A DNA stretch of 64,000 nucleotides from Cytophagales bacterium (GCA_022360015.1 JAKSDQ010000126.1:106780-170779); one strand, 5' to 3'; positions 16,611-26,160 are shown, counted from the stretch's first letter. The notes: generated by a model not told the origin, from the sequence alone. Made by a program: numbers and translations.

Positions 16611-16680
16611 AAAATTCTTTGTGTTTCTTTGTGTCTTGGTGGTTAACCATTTTTCACCACGGAGGCACCAAGACACAAAG
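16611..16680. repeat. dispersed palindromic element (CTTTGTGT...ACACAAAG), copy 2
   Basis: Shares AAAATTCTTTGTGT at its left end, GGTTAACCATTTTTCACCAC in the middle and AGACACAAAG at its right end with the element at 7189-7260. TCTTGGTG pairs with CACCAAGA to form a stem. It begins 70 bp after the anmK stop codon. Confidence 0.7.
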
Positions 16681-16714
16681 AGACACAGAGATTTTCACCT
16701 GTAAAGCCGGCACC

Positions 16715-16747
16715 AGTCATAGTATGACTTCGAGTCATACTATGACT
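16715..16747. repeat. head-to-head pair of a 15-bp palindromic motif
   Basis: AGTCATAGTATGACT (16715-16729) and its exact complement AGTCATACTATGACT (16733-16747) are separated by three bases (TCG). Each 15-mer is itself a 7+1+7 palindrome. The same pair, spaced wider, occurs at 60115-60217. Confidence 0.75.
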
Positions 16748-16912
16748 AAAACGAAAATGACCGCGGCACCTATAATGCGTTATGCAACACCCACCTCTCG
16801 TCTGTGCCTCTCAACGCCGGATGAGCACAAGAACACTTACCCTATCCGATAGCCTTAATAATCAGAGGATGCGATGATTTCACAATCGCCGGCCCAAGGG
16901 TGTAAATCCCAC

Positions 16913-16941
16913 AATAATTGTCAATTATCAATTGTCAACTG
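16913..16941. repeat. TTGTCAATTATCAATTG-type dispersed repeat
   Basis: A run of overlapping CAATTG/TTGACAATT units in the gap before the phosphoesterase gene. Related runs occur at 46842-46897, 47061-47080, 56945-56970 and 57003-57040. The remainder of the 564-bp gap from 16542 to 17105 holds the two repeats above and the promoter of the next gene. I see no other gene in it. Confidence 0.6.
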
Positions 16942-17105
16942 TCCATTTAACAACGCTTGAGATGGTATTGAAAAATACCCCGCTAACTTGTGAGTTCATC
17001 ACAATGCTTTTCCAGGTGCCGGTATACATGACCTCCATCATTTTAAAAACAGCAGATTTATTTTAATTTTACTGGTCGAAGACACTGTAACTTAAACCTA
17101 AATTT

Positions 17106-20100
17106 ATGGGATGTGTGAGAATGCTTTTGCTGGCGTCTTTTCTTTTTTTTGCCTCACAAAACACATGTGCCCAACATAGAAAAGGTGACGCTTACAGAGT
17201 CGTTTTGTTGGGAAACACGGCAGACTTATCCGCTGAAAATCCCTTTCGCAAAAACCTGCCCAAATTACTGGCTGCTACTGATACCCCCACAACCATCATT
17301 GTAAATGGTGATATTATAACAGGTACCAAAGACCCATCAGATGATTCCGTCACAGTGCAACGGCTGGTGTCACTGGTAAAAGATCTCACACATGTGCAAA
17401 TGATCGTCATACCCGGAGACCGTGATTGGGCCGACTCAGGGCCGGAAGGCTGGAAACGCGTGAAAAGATTGGAAAAATGGGTGTCTGGTGCGGCAATGCC
17501 CCGTGTAAAGTGGGCTATCAAAGACGGATGCCCGGGGCCAAAGGACATTGAGCTGGGTGAAAATATACTGTTAATAGCCATTCAAACCCAATGGTGGAAT
17601 CACCCATACGACAAACCAAGGCCCGCTGACGGGGACTGTAAGATCACTACCGAAAATGATTTTCTGGAAGAATTAGAAGATCTCATCGACGAAAACTCCG
17701 GTAAGAATATCCTGATTGCCGGTCACTATCCGCTTCTTTCCTACGGAAATTATGGTGGCAGATGGCCTTTGTCAAAGTATTTATTGCCTTTGCCGATTAT
17801 CGGGAGCTTTTATCCTGCCTTCCGCCGACACGTAGGCACTTCAAAAGATATCTCAAACGTTCGTTTTGACTCCTTTAGAAAAAAACTGGGAAGTATGCTG
17901 CTGGAAAGGAAATCCCTGATCTACTGCTCGGGCCACGAACATAACCTGCAGATACTCAGATATCAGGGAAACTACCTGGTAAACAGTGGAGCACCGGCAA
18001 ATCCGGGATTTGCGGCTAAGGGAAGTCTGACACTTTATTCGGAATCGGTTCCGGGGCTTGTTGTACTGGATTATCACGATGATGGTCAGGTCTATGCCTC
18101 GGTGAGAGAGTTGGATGAAAATAATGAATGGCAGCAAACTTCCGGGTTTAAGCTATTTCAGTCGGATTGTCACGAGGTCACAGGAGATACGCCTACAAAT
18201 ACTTCTTACACCCCTTGTGCTCAGCCTGTTGTGTATGATAGCACAGAGAGTCAGCAGGCGGGCACTGTGACTACAGTAAGAGCAGGAAAAGAATATGAAG
18301 CCGGAAAAATCAAAAAATTCTGGTTGGGGAGCCATTACCGGGATACCTGGACCACGCCGGTGCAAGTGCCTTATCTTAACCTGGATACTACTTTCAATGG
18401 ATTAACACCTTATCAAAGAGGCGGTGGGCGACAGACTACCTCTCTTAAATTCAAGGCTGGCGATGGAATGGAGTACGTATTCAGGTCGGTCAACAAAGAT
18501 CCGGTACGGGCACTGAATTATGCGTTGCGGGAGACCATTGTGGCTGACGTGGTGAGGGACCAAACTACCACACAGCAACCATATGGTGCGTTGGCTGCAG
18601 ACATTATGTTAAACCGGATCGGTATTCTTCATGCCCACCCCAGGCTATACCTGCTACCTGATGACAAAAAGCTGGGAACTTTCAGAAAAGACTATGCAAA
18701 CCTTTTTGGTATGCTGGAGGACCGGCCCACCAATCCAAAGAAGGTTGAAAAGCCTTTTGCCGGTGCGGACAGGATTTTGAAAAGCTACCGGCTTTTCCGG
18801 GAGTTGTATGAAGACCATGATCATCGGGTTAACGATACTGAATACGCCCGTGCCAGGGTGTTTGATATATTAGTGGGTGACTGGGGTAAACATGAGGATA
18901 ACTGGAAGTGGGCAGGATACAAAAAAAACAAATCGGTTATCTACCGGCCCATTCCCAGGGACCGGGATCACGTTTTTTCCCTTTGGGACGGTGTGCTCCC
19001 CTGGCTGGCCGACCGGGAATGGGCCAAGCCCAGTGGTGAAAATTTTAACTACAGAATAAAAGGGTTGCGAAGCCTGATGTGGCAGGCCCGTCACATGGAC
19101 CGGTTACTGGCCGGCAGACTGGATAGAAATGACTGGAAAGAAGCTGCCGAATATGTCCAACAAAGAATAGATGACAAGGTTATAGATGCCTCGGTCAGGA
19201 ATATGCCCCCGGAAACCTTCGACATTTCAGGCAGTGAAATTGCCGATAAGCTAAAGCAACGTGTAAAAGACCTGCCGAAATATGCTGATAATTATTATAA
19301 AATGCTGGCTAAAGAGGTGGATATTGTGGGTTCAAACAAAAGGGAATGCTTTAATGTGATCAGAAATGCAGATGGTACGGTGGAAGTCCAAATGTGCGAT
19401 CTCGACAAAGCCGCTATGGAACCAGACAGTTCCCGCCAATACTTTTACAGGAAATTTTTTCCGCAAGAAACCAGGGAAATTCGATTATATGGATTACGAA
19501 AAGCGGACGTTTTCAAGATCACAGGCAAAGCAGACCGCTCCATAAAAGTGCGCGTGATCGGTGGGCCGGGAGCAGATATCATCTATGACGACTCGGAGGT
19601 TGGTGGATGGGGTAAAAAAACACTGATTTACGAAAATGATGAAGATGCCTCACTTGATCTTGGGTCTGAAGCCAGGCAGGTAAACCACTGGAACCAGTAC
19701 CTGTATAATTATGATCGAACCGCTTTTGCCTACGACACCTACCTGCCGCTGCCTTTAATCCTGTTTAATCTTGACAACGGATTAGGTATCGGTATGGGTG
19801 TAGAATTTACACGCCAGAAATTTGGCAAGCAGGACTATGCCAGCAAGCACAGCATCAGCGTGGGGGTTACCACAGAGCGGAACAATACATTCAGTTATGA
19901 GGGAAAGTGGCGCCACGTCATAAAAAAATGGGATCTGACCGCTAATGCCCTTCTTGCCAATCACTATTTTTTTACTTTCTTCTTTGGCATCGGCAATGAC
20001 ACTGAAAAAGATGATGATCTTTTTGATAGTGATTTTTACCGTACCCGCTACGACTCTTACCAGTTTACGGCCGGCCTTATGCATGATTTCTGGAAAAGGA

Positions 20101-20780
20101 GCAGCATAGGCTTTCAATTGCATTATGAAAACAATGCCGAACAAATAGAAAACAACACCATTGTTAGTGATATACCGGACGATCAGGCGTTGTTGGGCAC
20201 CAAAGATACCAACATCGCTGAGGTTATTGCTACCCTCGACCTGGATTTCAGAAATCGACATCACCTGCCGCAAAGAGGAATCAGGGCATTCCTGCAACAT
20301 CAAAATGGGTTTGTGACCAGTAATAGCAGCAACTATGGCCTGACCAATGGATTTTTGGAAACCTATCGCACATTGCACATCTTCAAGCCGGTAACATTCG
20401 GCTTTAAATTCGGGGGGTCAAAAAGTTATGGAGAAGTACCCTTTTACAAACTAAAATATCTCGGACAGAACAATGATTTGCGGGGTTATCTCAGAAACCG
20501 GTTCACAGGGGAATCCACCATTTTCTTTAACTCGGAACTGCGCCTGGAACTGTCGCAGTTTAAGACTTCCATCGTTCCAATGAAATTCGGTGTGAAAGGT
20601 TTCTTCGATACAGGAAGGGTGTATTCCGATTTTGATCTGACGAATACATGGCACCGGGGCTACGGGGCAGGCTTTTACCTGGTGCCGTTGCGGGAGAATT
20701 TTGCCATTAATCTCTCCGTAGCTTTTTCAGAAGAAGAGTCCGGACTGGTACTTTTCAGTATTGGAAAGTCTTTCAGATAA
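17106..20780 (+). CDS. giant outer-membrane protein: metallophosphoesterase, kinase-like middle domain, Omp85-type barrel
   Basis: A 1224-residue exported protein (signal peptide ending TCAQ). Residues about 30-335 form a calcineurin-like phosphoesterase domain: NGD (67-69), GDRD (104-107, in place of GNHD/E), GHYP (206-209) and GHEH (276-279). The usual first D-x-H motif appears as LGNTAD, so the metal site may be altered. Residues about 450-700 contain YVFRSVNKDP, GDWGKHEDNW (591-600) and RPIPRDRDHVF (614-624), which resemble the catalytic and metal loops of HipA/FAM20-type kinases. From about 880 to the end lies a beta-barrel with the Omp85 signature LRGYLRNRF near 1122 and a terminal aromatic-rich strand. 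The ends are firmly assigned and the middle domain is inference. Confidence 0.85.
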   Translation: MGCVRMLLLASFLFFASQNTCAQHRKGDAYRVVLLGNTADLSAENPFRKNLPKLLAATDTPTTIIVNGDIITGTKDPSDDSVTVQRLVSLVKDLTHVQMIVIPGDRDWADSGPEGWKRVKRLEKWVSGAAMPRVKWAIKDGCPGPKDIELGENILLIAIQTQWWNHPYDKPRPADGDCKITTENDFLEELEDLIDENSGKNILIAGHYPLLSYGNYGGRWPLSKYLLPLPIIGSFYPAFRRHVGTSKDISNVRFDSFRKKLGSMLLERKSLIYCSGHEHNLQILRYQGNYLVNSGAPANPGFAAKGSLTLYSESVPGLVVLDYHDDGQVYASVRELDENNEWQQTSGFKLFQSDCHEVTGDTPTNTSYTPCAQPVVYDSTESQQAGTVTTVRAGKEYEAGKIKKFWLGSHYRDTWTTPVQVPYLNLDTTFNGLTPYQRGGGRQTTSLKFKAGDGMEYVFRSVNKDPVRALNYALRETIVADVVRDQTTTQQPYGALAADIMLNRIGILHAHPRLYLLPDDKKLGTFRKDYANLFGMLEDRPTNPKKVEKPFAGADRILKSYRLFRELYEDHDHRVNDTEYARARVFDILVGDWGKHEDNWKWAGYKKNKSVIYRPIPRDRDHVFSLWDGVLPWLADREWAKPSGENFNYRIKGLRSLMWQARHMDRLLAGRLDRNDWKEAAEYVQQRIDDKVIDASVRNMPPETFDISGSEIADKLKQRVKDLPKYADNYYKMLAKEVDIVGSNKRECFNVIRNADGTVEVQMCDLDKAAMEPDSSRQYFYRKFFPQETREIRLYGLRKADVFKITGKADRSIKVRVIGGPGADIIYDDSEVGGWGKKTLIYENDEDASLDLGSEARQVNHWNQYLYNYDRTAFAYDTYLPLPLILFNLDNGLGIGMGVEFTRQKFGKQDYASKHSISVGVTTERNNTFSYEGKWRHVIKKWDLTANALLANHYFFTFFFGIGNDTEKDDDLFDSDFYRTRYDSYQFTAGLMHDFWKRSSIGFQLHYENNAEQIENNTIVSDIPDDQALLGTKDTNIAEVIATLDLDFRNRHHLPQRGIRAFLQHQNGFVTSNSSNYGLTNGFLETYRTLHIFKPVTFGFKFGGSKSYGEVPFYKLKYLGQNNDLRGYLRNRFTGESTIFFNSELRLELSQFKTSIVPMKFGVKGFFDTGRVYSDFDLTNTWHRGYGAGFYLVPLRENFAINLSVAFSEEESGLVLFSIGKSFR

Positions 20781-20871
20781 TGTTCATGCCCGGATTTCCG
20801 GCAGGGACATTATCCCGGTTGACAGCTCACAGCGGGTTATCGGTTATCCGGACTACAGCTTAGAAAATACC

Positions 20872-22779
20872 TTATTTTGACTCATTCAGGAAAAATTCAG
20901 CGACTTTCAGAAAATCCCTCTCAGTTACGATGCCAACCAGTTTATTGTCTTCGTTGACCACCGGCAGACAGCCGATTTTCTTTTCCCGCATGAGTGCCGC
21001 TGCTTCCACAGTCGGGGTGTCAGGTTTAACGGTGTAAACATCTTTCACCATGATCTTCTTAACAGGAATTGCTTTCTTTCCTTTCTTGTCCTGTACCGAA
21101 TAATGTTGACCCAATCTGCCCATCGTCACCAGTCCTACCAATTCCCCCCGGTCATTTTCAACCAACAGGTGCCTTATCTGCTTCCACATCATAATATTTG
21201 GCACCAGATCTACCAAATCTTCGTCCTGCACCGTATATAACCTTCTCGACATGATCTGGTCTATTCTTCTGTACCTGTTTACCCCCCCACCTGCTTCATT
21301 GATATGTACATTGTCCCAAAGATGCACCGGCTCGTTCTTCTTTTGCCTGTTCAAAATACCTGCTGTGGTGGCCACCAGACTGGCATCCAGGCTCTCATTC
21401 TTTTTCAACGTATGAAAAGAATCCACAATCCATTGCGAACCGGTATTACCTGTTTTTACCCTTTCTGCTATGATTTCAAGGTACCGGTCGATGTCCTGAC
21501 CGGCGATTTTGGCCCTGGTCAACCCTTCCCTGGCAACAGGAAGTAATTCATTTAATATCAAGTCTTCCGCAAAATAATTCTTACCCCCGATCCACCTGAA
21601 CTTCGAAGCCAATCCAATTCTGGCGGCTTTAATGAAATTCGATTTAGCCTGATCAAACTCCAGTTCTTCCGCGATGTTTTTATGCACTTCCGGCAGCCCG
21701 TGCATCAGTCCTACCCAAAACGCAGCATTGGCTATTTCATCCACCACCGTAGGACCGGCAGGCAGATAACGATTCTCGATTCTGAGATGCGGCTTGCCCT
21801 CTGAAACGCCGTAACAAGCCCGGTTCCATTTATAAATGGTGCCATTGTACAGCGCCAAAGCTTTCAGGGCAGGAATCTTACCCTTTTTGAGCTGTTCGGC
21901 AGTATCTTCCAACTCCTCACTGATGACCAAGGGGCGGTGTATGGTAATGTCCTCTCTGACGATATCCAGCACATTGTTGCCTATCCAGTTATCGCCAAAT
22001 ACCACCCTTGATTTCGATTCACGTAACTCATTGACCTGGCCCCGCGTGTCCGTCGATTGGCTGAAGAGGGCAACGCGGGTTTCCCGCCACAGGCGTTTCC
22101 CCAAAAATATCGGAGAGTTTGTACAGGATGCCAAAACAGGTCCTGAAACTGCCTGTGCACAGTTGTAGGCATTTACAAAGTTACTCGCTCCTACCTGGTA
22201 ATGAACCTGGAAGCTGGTATTGCAGCTTTCAAACATCACCGAGTTATTCCTGGTAATCAACTCATCCGTACCCTGAATTCTGAACTCCTGTGGCCCGCCA
22301 CGCATGCGAAGGATGGAGTCGTTCAGCGCATAATATCTGATCCTGGGGGTCATGTTTTCAATGTCAAGATCACTGGAACGGATCGTCGGTACAATACCCA
22401 CTAAAATGTATTGACCATCCAGTTCATCGGCTTTATCTTCCAATACGCTCAAGTAAGCGGACAACCGCTTTTCCATCAGGCTCAAACAGTCGCCTTCAAA
22501 CTTCAAAGGATCCAGGTTGATCTCAAGGTTAAACTTTGATAACTCGGTGGTAAAGTGGTCATCACTGAGCTTGGTCAAAACCTCATCGGCAATTGGCGCC
22601 GGTCGTAGGGTTTTATCAACCAGGCACAATTCCTGTTCAGCACCTATTCTGGTCACACCTTCTTCGATCATGTTGTCAGCAATCATCTTTTCCAGTCCCT
22701 CAATATCTTTGAAGAGAAACTGCATATATCGCCTCACTTTGGCGGTATCATCGGCCGGAATTACGTTTAGATTTCCCAT
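20872..22779 (-). CDS. GCS2-family ATP-grasp-like ligase fused to a CBS pair
   Basis: A 635-residue cytoplasmic protein. Residues about 15-480 belong to the glutamate-cysteine ligase GCS2 (carboxylate-amine ligase) family: RIGAEQELCLVD, ELSKFNLEINLDPL, FESCNTSFQVHYQVG, RIENRYLPAGPTVVDE. Residues about 500-635 are two CBS motifs (LVDLVPNIMMWKQIRHLLVE; MREKKIGCLPVVNEDNKLVG), which usually sense adenylates. The fusion suggests a ligase controlled by energy state. The amine and acid substrates are unknown and need not be glutamate and cysteine. It is monocistronic, and a good Bacteroidota promoter (22808-22838) lies just upstream. Confidence 0.85.
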   Translation of the reverse strand: MGNLNVIPADDTAKVRRYMQFLFKDIEGLEKMIADNMIEEGVTRIGAEQELCLVDKTLRPAPIADEVLTKLSDDHFTTELSKFNLEINLDPLKFEGDCLSLMEKRLSAYLSVLEDKADELDGQYILVGIVPTIRSSDLDIENMTPRIRYYALNDSILRMRGGPQEFRIQGTDELITRNNSVMFESCNTSFQVHYQVGASNFVNAYNCAQAVSGPVLASCTNSPIFLGKRLWRETRVALFSQSTDTRGQVNELRESKSRVVFGDNWIGNNVLDIVREDITIHRPLVISEELEDTAEQLKKGKIPALKALALYNGTIYKWNRACYGVSEGKPHLRIENRYLPAGPTVVDEIANAAFWVGLMHGLPEVHKNIAEELEFDQAKSNFIKAARIGLASKFRWIGGKNYFAEDLILNELLPVAREGLTRAKIAGQDIDRYLEIIAERVKTGNTGSQWIVDSFHTLKKNESLDASLVATTAGILNRQKKNEPVHLWDNVHINEAGGGVNRYRRIDQIMSRRLYTVQDEDLVDLVPNIMMWKQIRHLLVENDRGELVGLVTMGRLGQHYSVQDKKGKKAIPVKKIMVKDVYTVKPDTPTVEAAALMREKKIGCLPVVNEDNKLVGIVTERDFLKVAEFFLNESK

Positions 22780-22807
22780 TCGTTAACTACATTCTTCCAC
22801 ATTGGCT

Positions 22808-22838
22808 TTAAGATAATCAGGATCGTTGTTTAGACAAA
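22808..22838 (-). promoter_or_regulatory. Bacteroidota-type promoter of the GCS2-CBS gene
   Basis: Read on the minus strand, TTTG (22838-22835), 19 bases, then TATCTTAA (22815-22808) fits the -33 TTTG / -7 TAnnTTTG pattern with one deviation. It ends 28 bp before the start codon. I see nothing else in the 22780-23090 gap. Confidence 0.45.
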
Positions 22839-23090
22839 ATCCCCCTTAATAATATTACGATCCCATAACTATTTAGGGAAATGTACCTATTTAAATCATG
22901 ACTTTTATCATTTAAAGAAATGATTCTTGACACTATTTTCCAGGAAAGCAAACATCGCCCCTTTCAATTTGTCAATTGATCGGCTTGGCAAACACTTCAT
23001 AATGCCTTTAGTGATTACCGGTATAGCCTGGGGGCATTTTAATGATTAATTGATTATATTAGGGGTTGGGTCGCTCTAATTTTCGCATCT

Positions 23091-23531
23091 ATGAGTGTAG
23101 TAACTAACTACCTGCTGTCATACGTTTTTTTTCTGGTTTCACTGCTGGTTGGCTGTCGTCGAAAATGGCCGGAAGAGGGGTTGCAAGCGTATGAAAAATT
23201 ACCTGACCGGATAGATTTTAACTTTCACGTTAAACCCATACTATCGAACCGGTGTTTTGCCTGCCATGGCCCGGATCAAAATACCGGGAAAGGCCTTATC
23301 CCATCCCCTAAGGCTGATAAGGAACGTTTGTTAAGGAGGGCGATGGATCTCACGGGTCTGCCTCCGACCATTGAAGAAATGGATAGTTTTCTGCATAACG
23401 CTAAGGCTGATGAAAAAGTGGTGGGCCGGCTCTTAGCGAGTGACTCATATGGGGAAAGCATGGCGATGGATCGGATGGATCCGGCCCGATATGCGGACTC
23501 TCACGGCATGCATACTGACGGTTGGGTATGA
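23091..23531 (+). pseudogene. remnant of a Planctomycete-type cytochrome c / DUF1549 protein
   Basis: A 146-residue frame that joins distant parts of a much longer protein (family members are roughly 700-1100 residues). It keeps a signal/lipoprotein start (SLLVGC), the haem site RCFACHGPDQ and NTGKG, then jumps to the DUF1549 segment (LLRRAMDLTGLPPTIEEMDS; KVVGRLLASDSYGESMAMD; ARYADSHGMHTDG), where it stops. The region between the haem site and DUF1549 is missing, as is everything after DUF1549, including the DUF1553 domain. RRAMDLTGLPP also lacks a residue or two found in intact homologues. The frame may be translated but cannot make a full enzyme. Confidence 0.7.
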
Positions 23532-23547
23532 TAATACGTTTTTTGAT

Positions 23548-24927
23548 ATGAATATTGAGATTTTTTTAGGACGCTTTCACCCTCTGATTGTTCATTTACC
23601 GATCGGATTTATTCTGTTGGCATTTTTGATGATGTTGTGGTCGAAAAAATCTGATAAAGGATCTTTTAACCAGGCAATCCGCTTCGCATTACTGCTCGGT
23701 GCGGTCAGCGCCGTGCTGGCTGCTTTCCTGGGCTGGTTGCTGGCTGCAGATGGAGGATATGATGAAAATACCCTCTTCTGGCATCGCTGGCTCGGGGTTG
23801 GGGTAGCCATTCTGACAACCATTGCCTGGCTACTTCACACAGGGATCATCCAATCAAATCCCTGGCCTTTATCGGCCGCCTTGTGGGGCTCGGTGTTGTT
23901 AATCGCTTTTACCGGGCATTTCGGAGGTGTACTCACCCACGGCAGTAATTACCTGGTGCAATATGCCCCCACCTTCGTTCAACAGATGTTCTCGGCAGAT
24001 AATAGCGGAGAAACCGAAATCTTGCTGCCCTCACAGCCTGACTCGATCGCCGTATTTCAGCACCTGATTGAACCTATCCTGAATAGTAAATGCGCTGGTT
24101 GCCATAGTGAAACCAAGAAAAAAGGTGGCTTGGTGCTGACCAGTCAGGAGGGTATTTTGGAAGGTGGCGAGGAAGGAGAAGTGCTGGTGGCCGGAAATGC
24201 TTATAAAAGTGCATTGTTCGAACGGGTAATTCTCCCTAAAAACAGCAAAAAATTCATGCCTCCCAAAGGTGAACCCCTTACTTTTGCCGAGATAAAACTA
24301 TTGGAATGGTGGATTGACGCAGGCGCTTCTTTCGATGAACAACTGACTGCCAACCCACTGCCACATGACATGAAAGCCCTGTTGCTACGTAATTTTCAGG
24401 TCGATGTTTCCCGAAAGCCCCATTACGAAAGGGTCCAGGTTACACAGGCGTCCGAGGCCGCCCTGGACAAGTTGTCTGCAGCGGGCTTCAAAGCCATATC
24501 ACTGTCTGCTGACAATCACTTTTTGGAAGTTAAACTGGTTGAAAGCTCAATTAGCCTGGATCAATTTAAATCCTTGTTAGAGGTACAGGAACAGGTTACC
24601 TGGCTGGATCTGGCGGGAAAAGGTATTACCGACCCAATGCTTCAGGTAATTGCCCGGCTTCCCAATCTTACCAGACTGAAGATAGAACAGAATGCCATTA
24701 CGGATAAAGGTGTTCAGGCGCTTGAAAAATTATCGCACCTTGAATACCTGAACCTATATGCTACTGAGATTACTGACAAATCCTTAGCCAGCATTAAAGA
24801 AATCAAGACCCTTACCCATTTATATCTCTGGCAAACCCATGTAAGTGAGGAAGCTATTGACGCTTTAAGTCAGGAACGCCCGGCGCTTGTCATTGACAAA
24901 GGTTTTGAATTCAATAATATCAACTGA
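23548..24927 (+). CDS. membrane cytochrome c-like protein with DUF2231 domain and leucine-rich repeats
   Basis: A 459-residue protein starting MNIEIFLGRFHPLIVHLPIG at 23548. The frame is open back to 23440, but that part overlaps the upstream remnant. Residues about 1-140 are a DUF2231-type membrane domain with several hydrophobic helices. A Planctomycete-type cytochrome domain follows with one haem site (CAGCH) and GKEFMPPKG-like FMPPKGEPLTFAEIKLLEWW. The last 150 residues are leucine-rich repeats (LTRLKIEQNAITDKGVQALE). It belongs to the cluster type that normally includes DUF1549/DUF1553 and DUF1501 genes. Here the first is broken and the second absent, so its partners are gone. Confidence 0.85.
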   Translation: MNIEIFLGRFHPLIVHLPIGFILLAFLMMLWSKKSDKGSFNQAIRFALLLGAVSAVLAAFLGWLLAADGGYDENTLFWHRWLGVGVAILTTIAWLLHTGIIQSNPWPLSAALWGSVLLIAFTGHFGGVLTHGSNYLVQYAPTFVQQMFSADNSGETEILLPSQPDSIAVFQHLIEPILNSKCAGCHSETKKKGGLVLTSQEGILEGGEEGEVLVAGNAYKSALFERVILPKNSKKFMPPKGEPLTFAEIKLLEWWIDAGASFDEQLTANPLPHDMKALLLRNFQVDVSRKPHYERVQVTQASEAALDKLSAAGFKAISLSADNHFLEVKLVESSISLDQFKSLLEVQEQVTWLDLAGKGITDPMLQVIARLPNLTRLKIEQNAITDKGVQALEKLSHLEYLNLYATEITDKSLASIKEIKTLTHLYLWQTHVSEEAIDALSQERPALVIDKGFEFNNIN

Positions 24928-25010
24928 CATATATAATTATTTTTATTAAATCTGATTAAATCTGACTTTTAAATTTAAAGCAAACATCTCATTCTAAACT
25001 ACTGAAGCTT

Positions 25011-26063
25011 ATGACACGGCAAACAAAAAGAAGAAATTTTATCAAAAACACCTCTTTCCTGGCGGCAGGTATGAGTGTTTCCCAATATTCGTTTAACATC
25101 AATACCGGAAAAAAACCCAAAGGTCATATAGTCGGCCACGGTGATTTCAAATACCGTGTGGACAAAACCTGGAGTCAACAGGACCCGCTGAATGTTCCGG
25201 TAAAAGATTGCCACGAAATGGTGCAGGATAGCCAGGGAAGACTTATATTGCTTACCAATCACCAGCAAAACAATGTGATATTTTACGACCGTTCGGGTAA
25301 GGTGTTGAAGACCTGGGGTAGTGAATTTCCAGGAGCGCATGGATTAACACTTTCACAGGAAGGTGGGGAAGAATTTCTTTTCATCACTGATACGGACATA
25401 AGCCGGGTTGTCAAAACCACGTTGCAGGGGAAAATTTTGTTACAACTCGATTACCCCAAGGAGGCTGGCGTTTATACAGGCCCCGAGAAGTTCAAGCCAA
25501 CGGAAGTGGCCGTAGCCCCCAATGGAGATTTTTACGTTGCCGATGGGTATGGCGAAAACTATATCATTCAATACAATCACAGCGGGGAATACATCCGGCA
25601 TTTTGGAGGCAAAGGGAATGCCGAAGACCAATTTGACTGTTGCCACGGTATCACCTTTGACACCAGAAACCCCGATAACCCTACCCTGCTGATTACTTCG
25701 CGCTCCAAACAGGAGTTTAAACGCTTTACCATGGAGGGCAAGTACCTGGAGACGATCAAATTGCCAGGCTGTTGGATATGTCGCCCCGTGATTAAAAACG
25801 ACGTTTTGTATTTCGCTGTTATCGTAACCCAATCCTGGTCAGACTATGATGGCATGCTGGCTGTTCTGGACAAAAACAATAAGGTTGTCTCCTTTCCCGG
25901 TGGATCGGCTCCGGAATATGAAAACGGCGAGCTAAAGGAAGGAAAATACGATGGTAAAACGTTTTTAAATCCCCATGACGTATGTATCGATAACGACGAA
26001 AACATTTATGTGCCCCAATGGTATTCCGGTAAAACCTTACCTGTACGGCTGGAGCGGGTGTAA
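25011..26063 (+). CDS. exported NHL-type six-bladed beta-propeller protein
   Basis: A 350-residue protein with a Tat-like N-terminus (KRRNFIKNTSFLAAGMSVSQ) and repeated propeller blades (CHEMVQDSQGRLILLTNHQQ; GAHGLTLSQEGGEEFLFITD; TEVAVAPNGDFYVADGYGEN; NPHDVCIDNDENIYVPQW). Such propellers accompany Planctomycete-type cytochrome clusters, and this gene follows the DUF2231/cytochrome gene by 83 bp in the same direction. The catalytic role is unknown; it may bind a sugar or act as a lactonase-like protein. The reading frame is intact and ends with the usual LPVRLERV. Confidence 0.82.
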   Translation: MTRQTKRRNFIKNTSFLAAGMSVSQYSFNINTGKKPKGHIVGHGDFKYRVDKTWSQQDPLNVPVKDCHEMVQDSQGRLILLTNHQQNNVIFYDRSGKVLKTWGSEFPGAHGLTLSQEGGEEFLFITDTDISRVVKTTLQGKILLQLDYPKEAGVYTGPEKFKPTEVAVAPNGDFYVADGYGENYIIQYNHSGEYIRHFGGKGNAEDQFDCCHGITFDTRNPDNPTLLITSRSKQEFKRFTMEGKYLETIKLPGCWICRPVIKNDVLYFAVIVTQSWSDYDGMLAVLDKNNKVVSFPGGSAPEYENGELKEGKYDGKTFLNPHDVCIDNDENIYVPQWYSGKTLPVRLERV

Positions 26064-26141
26064 CTCCCCTTCCGCTTCACGCCAAAAATGAAATGGCAGG
26101 GAACGAATTATCGGCGTAAAGCGTTGTCATTCTTCCGCCTG

Positions 26142-26158
26142 TTTCTTATATTAAGAAA
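26142..26158 (+). promoter_or_regulatory. short palindrome directly upstream of the sigma gene
   Basis: TTTCTT (26142-26147) and AAGAAA (26153-26158) flank ATATT, two bases before the ATG of the sigma factor. This could be an operator or merely AT-rich leader sequence. Confidence 0.25.
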
Positions 26159-26160
26159 TA

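Noticed and set aside
16913..16941. TTGTCAATT repeats as a CRISPR array
   Set aside because: Units overlap, are self-complementary and have no spacers.
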